This document shows positions 36,303-44,607 of a stretch of DNA of 64,000 bases, one piece after another (position 1 is the stretch's first letter; each line of letters starts with the position of its first letter). The notes beneath the pieces are model-generated. The model saw only the letters and a program-made list of their open reading frames with translations, did not search any database and was not told where the DNA came from. A program made the translations under genes and the position numbers. Origin of the DNA: an uncultured Bacteroidota bacterium (GTDB lineage: Bacteria; Bacteroidota; Bacteroidia; Chitinophagales; Chitinophagaceae). The stretch spans positions 1-64,000 of the forward strand of contig CAIVKC010000034.1 of assembly GCA_903906365.1 (NCBI GenBank), given 5' to 3'.

Positions 36303-37361
36303 ATGAAAACGGATAAGAAGAACATACGGCATCTTTCCCAAGGGGATATTGAACAATATTTTGAGCAGATCGGGGAGAAGAAATTCCGGGTAAAACAGGT
36401 CTGGGAGTGGATGTGGCTTAAACATGCCCACCGCTTTTCGGATATGACCAATTTAAGCAAGGAATTACGCAGCCACCTGGAAGATACTTTTTTGCTGCCT
36501 GCCCTTCAGGTTGATACCACCCAGTTCAGCGAGGATGGCACTGTGAAGAGCCGGTTTAAGACCGTGGACGGGCATTTTGTGGAAGGGGTCCTGATACCTA
36601 CTGAAGAACGTAAGACGGCCTGCGTTTCTTCCCAGATCGGATGTTCGCTGAGCTGCAAATTCTGCGCCACCGGATATATGGATCGTAAACGAAATCTCGA
36701 TTTTGATGAGATCTATGATGAGGTAGTGCTGATCAACCAGCAGTCAGAAAAGACTTTTGGCAAGAAACTGACCAATATCGTCTTTATGGGCATGGGTGAG
36801 CCCCTGCTGAATTATAAGAATGTCCTGAAGGCCATCGATAAAATTTCCTCCCCCGAAGGACTGGGTATGAGCCCCCGGCGTATTACCGTTTCCACTGCCG
36901 GGGTTTCCAAAATGATCAGGCAGCTCGGGGATGACAAAGTGAAATTCAAGCTCGCACTTTCCCTGCATGCGGCCAATGACCGGAAACGGCATGAGATCAT
37001 GCCCATCAATGATACCAATAACCTGCAGTCCCTGATCGAAGCGCTGAACTATTTTTATAAGCAGACTGAAAACCAGATCACCTTTGAATACATCCTTTTC
37101 AAGGACTTCAATGATTCACTCAAGGATGCCGATGAACTGATCAGGATGTACCGGCAGGTCCCGGCAGATCTGGTCAATATTATAGAATACAATCCCATTG
37201 ATGCGGCGCAGTTCCGCAAGCCAGAGGAGGAAACCGTCAGCGCATTCATGAGACACCTGGAAAAAAACAAGGTAAATGCCCGCCTAAGGAAAAGCAGGGG
37301 GAAGGACATAGACGCCGCCTGCGGGCAGCTTGCCAACAAAAATAAGCCCATGGGATTGTAA
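36303..37361 (+). CDS. rlmN: Dual-specificity 23S rRNA (A2503-C2)/tRNA (A37-C2) methyltransferase RlmN
   Basis: 352 aa from the second ATG (MKTDKKNIRHLSQGD); the first one at 36294 lies in the promoter box. Radical SAM motif CSLSCKFCATGYM (CxxxCxxC) near 115, GMGEPLLNYKNV, and the C-terminal catalytic Cys in DIDAACGQL. The enzyme methylates C2 of A2503 in 23S rRNA and A37 in some tRNAs. The nearby S4 and RluA genes make this an RNA-modification neighbourhood. Confidence 0.96.
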   Translation: MKTDKKNIRHLSQGDIEQYFEQIGEKKFRVKQVWEWMWLKHAHRFSDMTNLSKELRSHLEDTFLLPALQVDTTQFSEDGTVKSRFKTVDGHFVEGVLIPTEERKTACVSSQIGCSLSCKFCATGYMDRKRNLDFDEIYDEVVLINQQSEKTFGKKLTNIVFMGMGEPLLNYKNVLKAIDKISSPEGLGMSPRRITVSTAGVSKMIRQLGDDKVKFKLALSLHAANDRKRHEIMPINDTNNLQSLIEALNYFYKQTENQITFEYILFKDFNDSLKDADELIRMYRQVPADLVNIIEYNPIDAAQFRKPEEETVSAFMRHLEKNKVNARLRKSRGKDIDAACGQLANKNKPMGL

Positions 37362-37466
37362 AGGACCACCCTGCTCGCCGGAGCCCCACCCGGGCCCCTG
37401 AAAACGGATATTGGTTTATTTATAGCTACATTTGCCACTACTGTTGTAAAACAGCAAATCAATGAC

Positions 37467-38438
37467 ATGAAAAGAAAAACGGATAATTTCAACAAGTTCT
37501 TCAACAAGAAAAACAACGCTGCCATCAAAGAGCAGCACAAACAGGAGAAAAAAGCGGTTAAAAAGGAGCGAAAGGAAGCCATCGAACGGCATTTTGAAGA
37601 AAAACGACAAAAAAAGGCCTTAAGCCAGGCGCCTGCTGCCGCTGCACCGGCTCCTGCAGGCAGGAAAGCTGCAGAAAAAGTTCCCTATGTAAGGTCCGGC
37701 AAACCCAATGCCGAGCTCATTCCCCTGAACAAATACATTGCCCATAGCGGCATCTGCTCGCGGCGGGATGCAGCTGACCTCATTCGGGAAGGCAAGGTCC
37801 TGGTGAACGGAAAGCCGGTGACCGAACCCGGAACCAAGGTATCGCCCGAAGATCTGGTCAAGGTCAGCGGAAAAAAGATCACGATCTCCCGCAATTTTGT
37901 CTATATCCTGCTTAATAAACCCAAAGATTATATCACTACCACCGATGATCCCCAGGGCCGCAGGACCGTTTTGGATCTGATCCGTCATGCCACCACCGAA
38001 AGGGTGTACCCCGTAGGCAGGCTGGACCGGAATACTTCGGGCGTGTTACTGCTCACCAACGACGGCGAACTGGCCCAGAAACTGGCGCATCCCAGGCATG
38101 AGATCAAAAAGATATATCATGTCGTTTTAGACAAGGCCCTGACCAAAACGGATTATGAAAAAATCGTGCAGGGGGTGGAACTCGAGGATGGCATGGCCCA
38201 TGTGGATGCCATCGCCTACGAGGATGCCAAGGACCGCTCTCAGGTTGGATTGGAAATCCACAGCGGCCGCAACCGCATTGTGCGCCGGATATTCGAGAGC
38301 CTGGGCTATGATGTCAGGGGGCTGGACAGGGTCATGTATGCCGGCCTGACCAAAAAGAATGTGCAGCGCGGCAAATGGCGTTTCCTGAATGAAAAGGAAG
38401 TGCGTATCCTCAAATACCTGAACTCATCCGTTAAATAA
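37467..38438 (+). CDS. Pseudouridine synthase, RluB/RsuA family
   Basis: 323 aa. A very basic, low-complexity N-terminal extension of about 85 residues (KEQHKQEKKAVKKERKEA, then Ala/Pro) precedes an S4 domain (LNKYIAHSGICSRRDAADLI) and the RsuA-type catalytic domain with the Asp motif GRLDRNTSGVLLLTNDG. It probably modifies 23S rRNA. A TACATTTG box at 37427-37434 is a likely -7 element. The next pseudouridine synthase follows by 56 bases. Confidence 0.93.
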   Translation: MKRKTDNFNKFFNKKNNAAIKEQHKQEKKAVKKERKEAIERHFEEKRQKKALSQAPAAAAPAPAGRKAAEKVPYVRSGKPNAELIPLNKYIAHSGICSRRDAADLIREGKVLVNGKPVTEPGTKVSPEDLVKVSGKKITISRNFVYILLNKPKDYITTTDDPQGRRTVLDLIRHATTERVYPVGRLDRNTSGVLLLTNDGELAQKLAHPRHEIKKIYHVVLDKALTKTDYEKIVQGVELEDGMAHVDAIAYEDAKDRSQVGLEIHSGRNRIVRRIFESLGYDVRGLDRVMYAGLTKKNVQRGKWRFLNEKEVRILKYLNSSVK

Positions 38439-38494
38439 ACAGGCTATCGGGCTCCCGGTCCGCAGGCCTGTTAAACAAGACACCGCCATACATC

Positions 38495-39241
38495 ATGAAG
38501 ACCCCAGAGATTATATTCGAAAATGATGATTTCATTGCCATCAATAAACCAGCGGGCATGCTTTCCATCCCCGACCGGGAAGGCAAGGAAGCATCCCTGA
38601 AATCCTGGCTCAGGGATAAATACGGGGAGATATTTACGGTTCACCGGCTGGACCGCCAAACCAGCGGTATCATCCTTTTTGCACGAACAGAGGAAGCCCA
38701 CCAGTTTTTGTCCACGGTCTTTGAGGGCAGGCTCGTGGAAAAGATATACCTGGGAATTGTCCAGGGTACCCTTACTGATAAAAAAGGCAGCGTCGAAGTG
38801 CCCATTATGGAGCACCCGGCCAAGACGGCCGTCATGGTGGTAAACCGCAAAGGCCGCCTGTCTTTGACCGACTTTGAGGTCATGGAAGAATTCGGGCTGT
38901 ATTCCCTGCTCCGTTTCCAGCTGCATACCGGTCGCACCCACCAGATCCGGGTGCATATGCAACATATTGGCCATCCCATCGTCTGTGATGAGGTCTATGG
39001 AAATGCTCAGCCGGTGCTGCTGTCCTCCTTCAAAAAGAAATTCAAATTATCCAAATCCGCCGAACAGGAAATTCCCATTCTCTCCCGGTTGGGTTTGCAT
39101 GCACAGCGCCTGGCCTTCAGCGACCAGCATGGCGTCTCCCATGTCCTGGAGGCACCGCTGCCAAAAGACATGAGCGCACTGCTTCAGCAGCTGCGTAAAT
39201 GGAAGGGACGCCCTGCCGGCTCCGGAAGCCCCCTTATATAA
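38495..39241 (+). CDS. Pseudouridine synthase, RluA family
   Basis: 248 aa. Catalytic motif HRLDRQTSGIILFA with the essential Asp near residue 52, EKIYLGIVQG, and the RluA signature LHTGRTHQIRVHMQHIGHPI. There is no S4 domain, so it resembles the short RluA/TruC-like enzymes. The target uridine cannot be told from sequence. It overlaps the convergent AraC gene by eight bases at the 3' ends. Confidence 0.93.
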   Translation: MKTPEIIFENDDFIAINKPAGMLSIPDREGKEASLKSWLRDKYGEIFTVHRLDRQTSGIILFARTEEAHQFLSTVFEGRLVEKIYLGIVQGTLTDKKGSVEVPIMEHPAKTAVMVVNRKGRLSLTDFEVMEEFGLYSLLRFQLHTGRTHQIRVHMQHIGHPIVCDEVYGNAQPVLLSSFKKKFKLSKSAEQEIPILSRLGLHAQRLAFSDQHGVSHVLEAPLPKDMSALLQQLRKWKGRPAGSGSPLI

Positions 39242-40112
39242 AGACCCGTGTACCGATCGCGAAATTTTCCCTGAATTCCTTGGGGGTACATTTCTTTTTT
39301 TTCTTGAATATCCGGTTGAAGTTGGAGATGTTGTTAAATCCGCAATTGTAGGATATTTCTGCGATGGAATGCGTGGTGTCGATGAGCATGCGGGAGGCAT
39401 GTCCAAGCCGGATCTCACTGAGGCTGTCAATAAAGGTATTCCCCGTCCTTTTTCTGATGAACCGGCTGAAGGAGACTTCAGTCATATTCACCAGTCGGGC
39501 CACCTCCCCGAGGGTGATGGTCTTGTCATAATTATGGTTCATGTACTCAAAGGCCTTTTCAATGCGGCGGCTGTTGTAGTTAAAATGGTCGTTGTTAAAG
39601 GACACATCCGACAAGGTCCGCATATTGCGGGAAGTGGACAGGTCATGCAAGATGGACATGAGCTCAAGGACCGAATCAAAACCATTTTTCTGATTGAGGG
39701 AAATTATCCTGGGGGCCAGGGCTTGAATGGTATCGCTGGAAAATGAAATGCCTTTTACGGATCGCTCCAGCATGCTGCGGATGAAGCTTAGCTGGTTTCG
39801 CCGGAGCATCTTGTCTTCAAAGAGATCCTTATGCCATTGAATGGTAATTTCCCTGATATCGCCGCTTTGGCATTGATGGGTAAACCAGGCATGACCCAGA
39901 TTGGGGCCCACCAGCACCAGTTCATGATCTCCTATTACCTCAATATGATCCCCGACAATGCGTTTGGCCCCGCCGCCCTGCAGGATGAGGTTCAGTTCAA
40001 ATTCCTCGTGGTAGTGCAGGGGGAAATTGAATTCCTTTTTGTTTCTGGAGAATATGGTAAAACAATCATTTTGGGTCAGGGGGGTGATTTCCCGCATCAG
40101 GTTTGAATTCAT
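39234..40112 (-). CDS. AraC family transcriptional regulator
   Basis: 292 aa. An N-terminal cupin-like sensor domain (NFPLHYHEEFELNLILQG, GDHELVLVGPNLGHAWF) and a C-terminal double helix-turn-helix (ITLGEVARLVNMTEVSFSRFIRKRTG; SIAEISYNCGFNNISNFNRIFKKK). Divergent from the epimerase - GH28 - SGNH operon, which it most likely regulates in response to a sugar. An inverted repeat sits between them at 40166-40208. Confidence 0.92.
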   Translation of the reverse strand: MNSNLMREITPLTQNDCFTIFSRNKKEFNFPLHYHEEFELNLILQGGGAKRIVGDHIEVIGDHELVLVGPNLGHAWFTHQCQSGDIREITIQWHKDLFEDKMLRRNQLSFIRSMLERSVKGISFSSDTIQALAPRIISLNQKNGFDSVLELMSILHDLSTSRNMRTLSDVSFNNDHFNYNSRRIEKAFEYMNHNYDKTITLGEVARLVNMTEVSFSRFIRKRTGNTFIDSLSEIRLGHASRMLIDTTHSIAEISYNCGFNNISNFNRIFKKKKKCTPKEFRENFAIGTRVFI

Positions 40113-40165
40113 ATGGCAATCGTTGTTTGGTTAGAATACCTGGTTTAAAAATACCCTGAATTCGG

Positions 40166-40208
40166 CAAAATTATTACAGCGAACAGATAAAATAGTACAA
40201 TAATTTTG
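40166..40208. promoter_or_regulatory. Divergent promoter/operator inverted repeat
   Basis: CAAAATTATT at 40166-40175 and AATAATTTTG at 40199-40208 form a perfect 10-base inverted repeat with a 23-base spacer. Each arm contains TAATTTTG, a TAnnTTTG-type -7 box, one pointing to araC and one to the sugar operon. It could be a pair of divergent promoters, an operator for the AraC protein, or both. Confidence 0.5.
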
Positions 40209-40341
40209 GCTGCGGTGATTATTTATTAAAATATTATAAATCAAATAGATGTTAAGTTTTAGGCCTCCCAAGGCATTTGCTGCATTCATTCTCATCAACC
40301 ATGGGATAAAAAATTGCTAGGTATTTGATAATTAACAACTC

Positions 40342-40349
40342 TACATTTG
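40342..40349 (+). promoter_or_regulatory. -7 promoter box upstream of the small ORF
   Basis: TACATTTG matches TAnnTTTG and ends six bases before the ATG at 40356, the same close spacing as at the phosphatase and rlmN genes. No TTG lies exactly 19 bases upstream, so support is partial. Confidence 0.45.
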
Positions 40350-40355
40350 ACAATA

Positions 40356-40523
40356 ATGGAACAAGGCAGCCCGGTTCGTAACCTAAGGTGCAAATCGGTG
40401 CAGGATTCTCTGTACATTCCATGGCAGATCGGGGCCATGGTACTATCGGGGGGAGCTGCTGCCCCGGAGCGGCTAGCCGCCGCTGCCGGTCTGCCGGAAA
40501 ATATGCTTGACTTATGGATCTAA
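40356..40523 (+). CDS. Small 55-aa protein with HTH-like C terminus
   Basis: A 55-codon ORF below the track's cutoff. It begins six bases after a TACATTTG box and its stop overlaps the epimerase start by ten bases (ATGGATCTAA), the layout of translational coupling. The second half (VLSGGAAAPERLAAAAGLPE followed by NMLDLWI) reads like the helix-turn-helix of small regulators or IS3-type OrfA proteins. The G+C content rises sharply inside it, as in the following gene. It may be a leader peptide, a small regulator, or a degraded transposase start; not recognised with certainty. Confidence 0.45.
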   Translation: MEQGSPVRNLRCKSVQDSLYIPWQIGAMVLSGGAAAPERLAAAAGLPENMLDLWI

Positions 40524-41722
40524 CTACCTATCACTCACAGGCAGCCCTGGAACTGCAGGCAATCCTGGACTACTGGATGCGCTATACGACCGATGAAAAT
40601 TTTGGCGGTTTTTTCGGCCGGGTAGACCAGTTCAACCGGCCGGAGCCCAGCGCTCCCAAGGGCCTGGTGCTTAACAGCCGCATTTTATGGACCTTTTCTG
40701 CTGCCTATAACCTGGTTCAAAACCCGCTTTATCTTTCCATGGCGGAGCGGGCTTACCGTTATTTGCTGGATCACTTTGAAGACCCCGATCATCGCGGGAT
40801 GTACTGGAGTGTGGATTTCAGGGGTGACCTGCTCAATGGACGCAAACAACTCTACGGTCAGGCTTTTGCGCTATACGGTTTTAGCGAGTTTTTCAGGGCT
40901 ACCGGCAGGCAGGACGTGCTTCAAAAAGCCATTGGCCTGTTCACACTCATCGAGGGCCATGGTTTTGATCCTGCCTACCTGGGTTATTTTGAAGCCTTTG
41001 ACAGGCAATGGGGCCCCGAAGTAGATCTGCGCCTGAGCCAAAAGGATGCCAATGAGAAAAAGACCATGAATACCCACCTGCACGTGCTGGAAGCCTATAC
41101 CTGTCTGTACCGCCTGTGGCCTGACAGCCAATTGCGGGGACAAATATTGAATCTCCTGGATAATTTCCACTCCCATATGATTGATGGTGTCACCAGCCAC
41201 CTGGGGCTCTTCTTTGATGAAGCCTGGAACTTGAAATCAGGAATCATTTCTTATGGCCATGACATTGAAGCCGCCTGGCTGCTGCTGGAAGCGGCCCGCG
41301 CAACCGGGGACTCGCGGTGGATCGCTACGATGCGGGAACACGCCGTGAAAATGGCCAGGGCAGCCGCTGAGGGCCTGGACGGTGATGGGGGGCTATGGTA
41401 TGAATATGACCAGCGAACCGGTCACCTGTCCCGGGAAAAACACTGGTGGCCGCAGGCCGAGGCCATGGTGGGCTTCCTGAACGCCTATGAGGTCAGCGGG
41501 GACCCCGTTTTTCTGCAACAGTCCTGCCAGGCCTGGCAGTTCACCATGCGTCATATCAAAGACCCCGTTCAAGGCGAGTGGTTCTGGGGGGTGGATGACA
41601 GCCACCGTCCCATGGAAGGGCAGGATAAGGCAGGCTTCTGGAAATGTCCCTATCACAACAGCCGGGCCTGTATGGAGATCATCGGCCGCACGGCGGCCAT
41701 AAACCCAACACCTCACGCATGA
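40514..41722 (+). CDS. AGE-family sugar 2-epimerase (cellobiose/mannobiose type)
   Basis: 402 aa, an (alpha/alpha)6-barrel of the N-acylglucosamine/cellobiose 2-epimerase family. Characteristic parts: YWMRYTTDENFGGFFGRVD, NTHLHVLEAYTCLYRLW, ISYGHDIEAAWLLLEAA, KHWWPQAEAMVGFLNAY and KCPYHNSRACMEI, which together carry the conserved catalytic His residues. No signal peptide, so cytoplasmic. It converts the reducing-end sugar of an imported di- or monosaccharide; exact substrate unknown. Its stop overlaps the GH28 start by four bases (ATGA). Confidence 0.88.
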   Translation: MDLTTYHSQAALELQAILDYWMRYTTDENFGGFFGRVDQFNRPEPSAPKGLVLNSRILWTFSAAYNLVQNPLYLSMAERAYRYLLDHFEDPDHRGMYWSVDFRGDLLNGRKQLYGQAFALYGFSEFFRATGRQDVLQKAIGLFTLIEGHGFDPAYLGYFEAFDRQWGPEVDLRLSQKDANEKKTMNTHLHVLEAYTCLYRLWPDSQLRGQILNLLDNFHSHMIDGVTSHLGLFFDEAWNLKSGIISYGHDIEAAWLLLEAARATGDSRWIATMREHAVKMARAAAEGLDGDGGLWYEYDQRTGHLSREKHWWPQAEAMVGFLNAYEVSGDPVFLQQSCQAWQFTMRHIKDPVQGEWFWGVDDSHRPMEGQDKAGFWKCPYHNSRACMEIIGRTAAINPTPHA

Positions 41723-43254
41723 AGCATTTCCGCCTATACCTGATGGTCCTATTGATCCCCTTCCAGCAGATACGGGGGGCTACCTACAATATTTTAGATT
41801 TCGGCGCCCGGGGGGATGGCCTTACCCTCAATACAAAGGCCATACAGCAGGCTATTGACAAATGCAGGCAGGACGGTGGCGGGACGGTCATTGTTCCCGC
41901 CGGGATTTTTCTGTCCGGGACCCTTTATCTCTGCAGTCATTTTGAATTGCAGCTGCAGGCCGGGGCCATGCTTAAAGGAAGCCCGCGCCTGGAGGACTAT
42001 GCACGGGCGGCATCGGTACACCTGGGGCTGCTCTACGCAATGAACCTGGTGGATATCACCCTGTCAGGCCCTGGCAATATAGATGGCAACGGGGATGTGT
42101 TTTTCCGGCTGGACACAGCCAAGAAAATTGACGGGCCCGGGACCCGCTTTACCAGACAGCGGGAACATTTCAGGGAGGTGAAGGAAGGGATTGGAGATGG
42201 CCCCGTCGTCCCTTTGGACCGCCCCTACCAGCTCATCATTTTCTCCGGTTGCCGCAATGTGACGGTAAGGGATCTGCTCATCAGCAACGGTTCGTTCTGG
42301 ACCCTGCACTTTGCCGACTGTGATGCCGTGCACGTCAGCGGTATCCGCCTTTTCAATAACATGATGGTGCCCAATGCCGACGGCATTGATGTGACCAGCT
42401 GTACCAATGTCACCATCACGGGCTGCGACATAAGGGCCGGGGACGATGCCATTGCCATCACGGGGTATGACCACCATTTTGAAATTCCGGGATTCCAGCA
42501 CCTGCGCCATCCCAGCGAAAATATCCAGGTGAGCAACTGCAATCTCCAGTCCTATTCCAGCGGCATCCGCATCGGTTTTTTGGACCAAAACAGCGTGCGG
42601 AATATACATGTCAGTAATGTCAATATTACCAATTCCACCAGAGGAATCGGCCTGTTTTTGCGGGACGAAGGTTCCCTGGAAAACATCTTCTTTTCCAATA
42701 TTTTTATTGAAACAACTTTGAGGACGGGTGACTGGTGGGGAAATGGTGAGCCCATCCATATATCGGCCGTGAGGGGCAAACCGGACGGGAAGCTGGGTAA
42801 AATCAGCCATGTTCGCTTTGACCATATCATCTGCCGAGGGGAAAATGGCATATTGCTGTTCGGTTCAGCGGAAAGTGAACCCGAAGACATTGCCTTTAGG
42901 GATATCAGTTTTGAACTCGTGGATAGCAAACTCAACGAACTGGCGGGGGGTAATGTGGATTTAAGGGGCTGCCTGGCCGATTCCCTCAAGCTCTTCAGTC
43001 GCGATATCCCCGGATTCCTGGCCGAGCATGTCTCCGGGTTGCTGATTGACCACTTCACCCTGACGTGGACAGGAACCCGGATGCCTTTTTTTACCCACGG
43101 CATAGAGATCAGCCATTTCCGCCATGTGCGCATTCACTCCTTCCAGGGAGCTGCTTCCCCTTTGGCCAGGGGCGCTTATTCGATCTTTGCCCATGAAGGA
43201 AAGGATCTGGTGACCGATGATAAACAGGGACTTGGACTTCGCCATGTGCAATAG
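41719..43254 (+). CDS. GH28-like parallel beta-helix glycosidase
   Basis: 511 aa from the ATG at 41719, which starts a signal peptide (MKHFRLYLMVLLIPFQQIRG) and overlaps the epimerase stop. The pectate-lyase-like beta-helix begins with YNILDFGARGDGLTLNTKAI. Of the polygalacturonase motifs, the Asp pair AGDDAIAI is present and NTD is NADGID, but the canonical GHG is replaced by SSGIRIG and RIK is not recognisable. It may therefore act on a different uronic-acid or rhamnogalacturonan-type linkage, or by altered chemistry. Exported, with the cytoplasmic epimerase upstream and an exported esterase downstream. Confidence 0.85.
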   Translation: MKHFRLYLMVLLIPFQQIRGATYNILDFGARGDGLTLNTKAIQQAIDKCRQDGGGTVIVPAGIFLSGTLYLCSHFELQLQAGAMLKGSPRLEDYARAASVHLGLLYAMNLVDITLSGPGNIDGNGDVFFRLDTAKKIDGPGTRFTRQREHFREVKEGIGDGPVVPLDRPYQLIIFSGCRNVTVRDLLISNGSFWTLHFADCDAVHVSGIRLFNNMMVPNADGIDVTSCTNVTITGCDIRAGDDAIAITGYDHHFEIPGFQHLRHPSENIQVSNCNLQSYSSGIRIGFLDQNSVRNIHVSNVNITNSTRGIGLFLRDEGSLENIFFSNIFIETTLRTGDWWGNGEPIHISAVRGKPDGKLGKISHVRFDHIICRGENGILLFGSAESEPEDIAFRDISFELVDSKLNELAGGNVDLRGCLADSLKLFSRDIPGFLAEHVSGLLIDHFTLTWTGTRMPFFTHGIEISHFRHVRIHSFQGAASPLARGAYSIFAHEGKDLVTDDKQGLGLRHVQ

Positions 43255-43339
43255 AAAATCCACCGTGACCGCCTGGCCACAGAACAACCCGGTATAATTT
43301 GAGACAATTGGTTAGATTTGAATAACAAAAACTTTCTAT

Positions 43340-44020
43340 ATGCAATTGATTGTCCGCAGCCTCCTGCTCATAGCCATTATTATTTTGCTCAGTTCCTGGT
43401 ATAAGCAGAAGATTACCCGCATTGTTTTTTTCGGGGATTCCATAACCGAAGCGGGCGTCGGTCCCGAAGGCTTTATCACCAGGATTGGGGAGTCCCTCAA
43501 ATCAAAAGGCCTGGGCGGGCGCTATGAACTGGTGGGAGCGGGTATAGGCGGCAACAAGGTATACGATCTTTACCTGCGCATGGAAGAGGATGTGCTTGCC
43601 CGCAATCCGGACATGGTTTTTATCTGGGTGGGTGTAAACGATGTATGGCATAAACAATCCTTCGGCACAGGCACCGATCCGGACAAATTCGTGAAATTCT
43701 ACCGGGCCATCATCCAAAAGCTCCAGGCCAGGAACATCAAAGTAGTGCTGTGTACACCGGCTACCATTGGAGAGCGGACAGACTTTTCCAACCAACAGGA
43801 TGGAGACCTTAACAAATATTCACAACTGATCCGGGACCTGGCTAAGGACCTTCAGTGCGGACTGGTTGATTTCAGGGATATCTTCCACCGGTATGAACTC
43901 AGCAATAACCCCGGCAATAAGGCAGAAGGAATTTTGACCTCAGACGGGGTCCACCTGAATGCCGTGGGAAACCAGTTGGCAGCCGACCATATGCTGGAGG
44001 CCCTGCTCGCCCTCAAATAG
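43340..44020 (+). CDS. SGNH/GDSL hydrolase, membrane-anchored or secreted
   Basis: 226 aa with an N-terminal hydrophobic signal/anchor (LLLIAIIILLSSWY). SGNH blocks: FFGDSIT (catalytic Ser), GAGIGGN, VGVNDVW (Asn), and SDGVHLNAVGNQL (Asp/His). Most likely a carbohydrate acetylesterase removing acetyl groups from the polymer attacked by the GH28-like enzyme. It lies 85 bases after the GH28 gene; a TAGATTTG box at 43313-43320 may give it its own promoter. Confidence 0.88.
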   Translation: MQLIVRSLLLIAIIILLSSWYKQKITRIVFFGDSITEAGVGPEGFITRIGESLKSKGLGGRYELVGAGIGGNKVYDLYLRMEEDVLARNPDMVFIWVGVNDVWHKQSFGTGTDPDKFVKFYRAIIQKLQARNIKVVLCTPATIGERTDFSNQQDGDLNKYSQLIRDLAKDLQCGLVDFRDIFHRYELSNNPGNKAEGILTSDGVHLNAVGNQLAADHMLEALLALK

Positions 44021-44083
44021 CCAGGGACCCGGCCGGCGGGTGAAATCCTCCTGGCCCTCGTTGGTCGTTTCAGCTGGGATGAA

Positions 44084-44380
44084 TCAAACCGTCAAAACAC
44101 TGTTCCAGCCCGTTACCCCGTCGGGTTCACGCAGCTGGTTTTCGATGTCTTCCATCCACATCTGGTCGTCGATCAGGAATTTGTAATGATACTTGCCACT
44201 GGGCAACATGGGGATTTCAATCTTCCATATCCCTTCTTTTTTGGGCACCATTTTAAGCTGGTCTTTTGCCCATTGGTTGAAGCTGCCAGCCAGCGAAACA
44301 TGCGAAGCGCTGCGCAGTTTGAGGTGGAACTCAATGGTCTTTTTCTTCTTGTTGATGTAGGGGGACTCGTGTAGTTTCAT
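44084..44380 (-). CDS. Stand-alone glycogen-binding (CBM48/AMPK-type) domain protein
   Basis: 98 aa consisting almost only of an early-set/CBM48 domain: FHLKLRSASHVSLAGSFNQW, GIWKIEIPMLPSGKYHYKFL, and MWMEDIENQLREPD. Trp residues for glucan binding are kept. No catalytic domain and no signal peptide, so a cytoplasmic glycogen-associated adaptor is likely. Convergent with the SGNH gene and not in an obvious glycogen operon. Confidence 0.85.
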   Translation of the reverse strand: MKLHESPYINKKKKTIEFHLKLRSASHVSLAGSFNQWAKDQLKMVPKKEGIWKIEIPMLPSGKYHYKFLIDDQMWMEDIENQLREPDGVTGWNSVLTV

Positions 44381-44607
44381 AAAGACAATGTTTGCAGGTT
44401 AATGAATACCGTTCAGCTAAGGGGCCATTAGCAATCGTAGTATGCTTCACAGGGTAGGGGAGGATATGCCATCGGAAGAGAAGGGACTAACCCTGTAATA
44501 AATAGGAAACTTTCAAAAAGTTACGCATTTTCCCGGCTGGATGATGTCATGTGAACAAATTGTATGCCTGTCTGGATAACTTGGATACCGGGTCCTGGTT
44601 TACAACG

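Noticed and set aside
42064-42825. 253-aa minus-strand ORF antisense to the GH28-like gene
   Set aside because: No domain, and the beta-helix repeats on the plus strand explain its openness.
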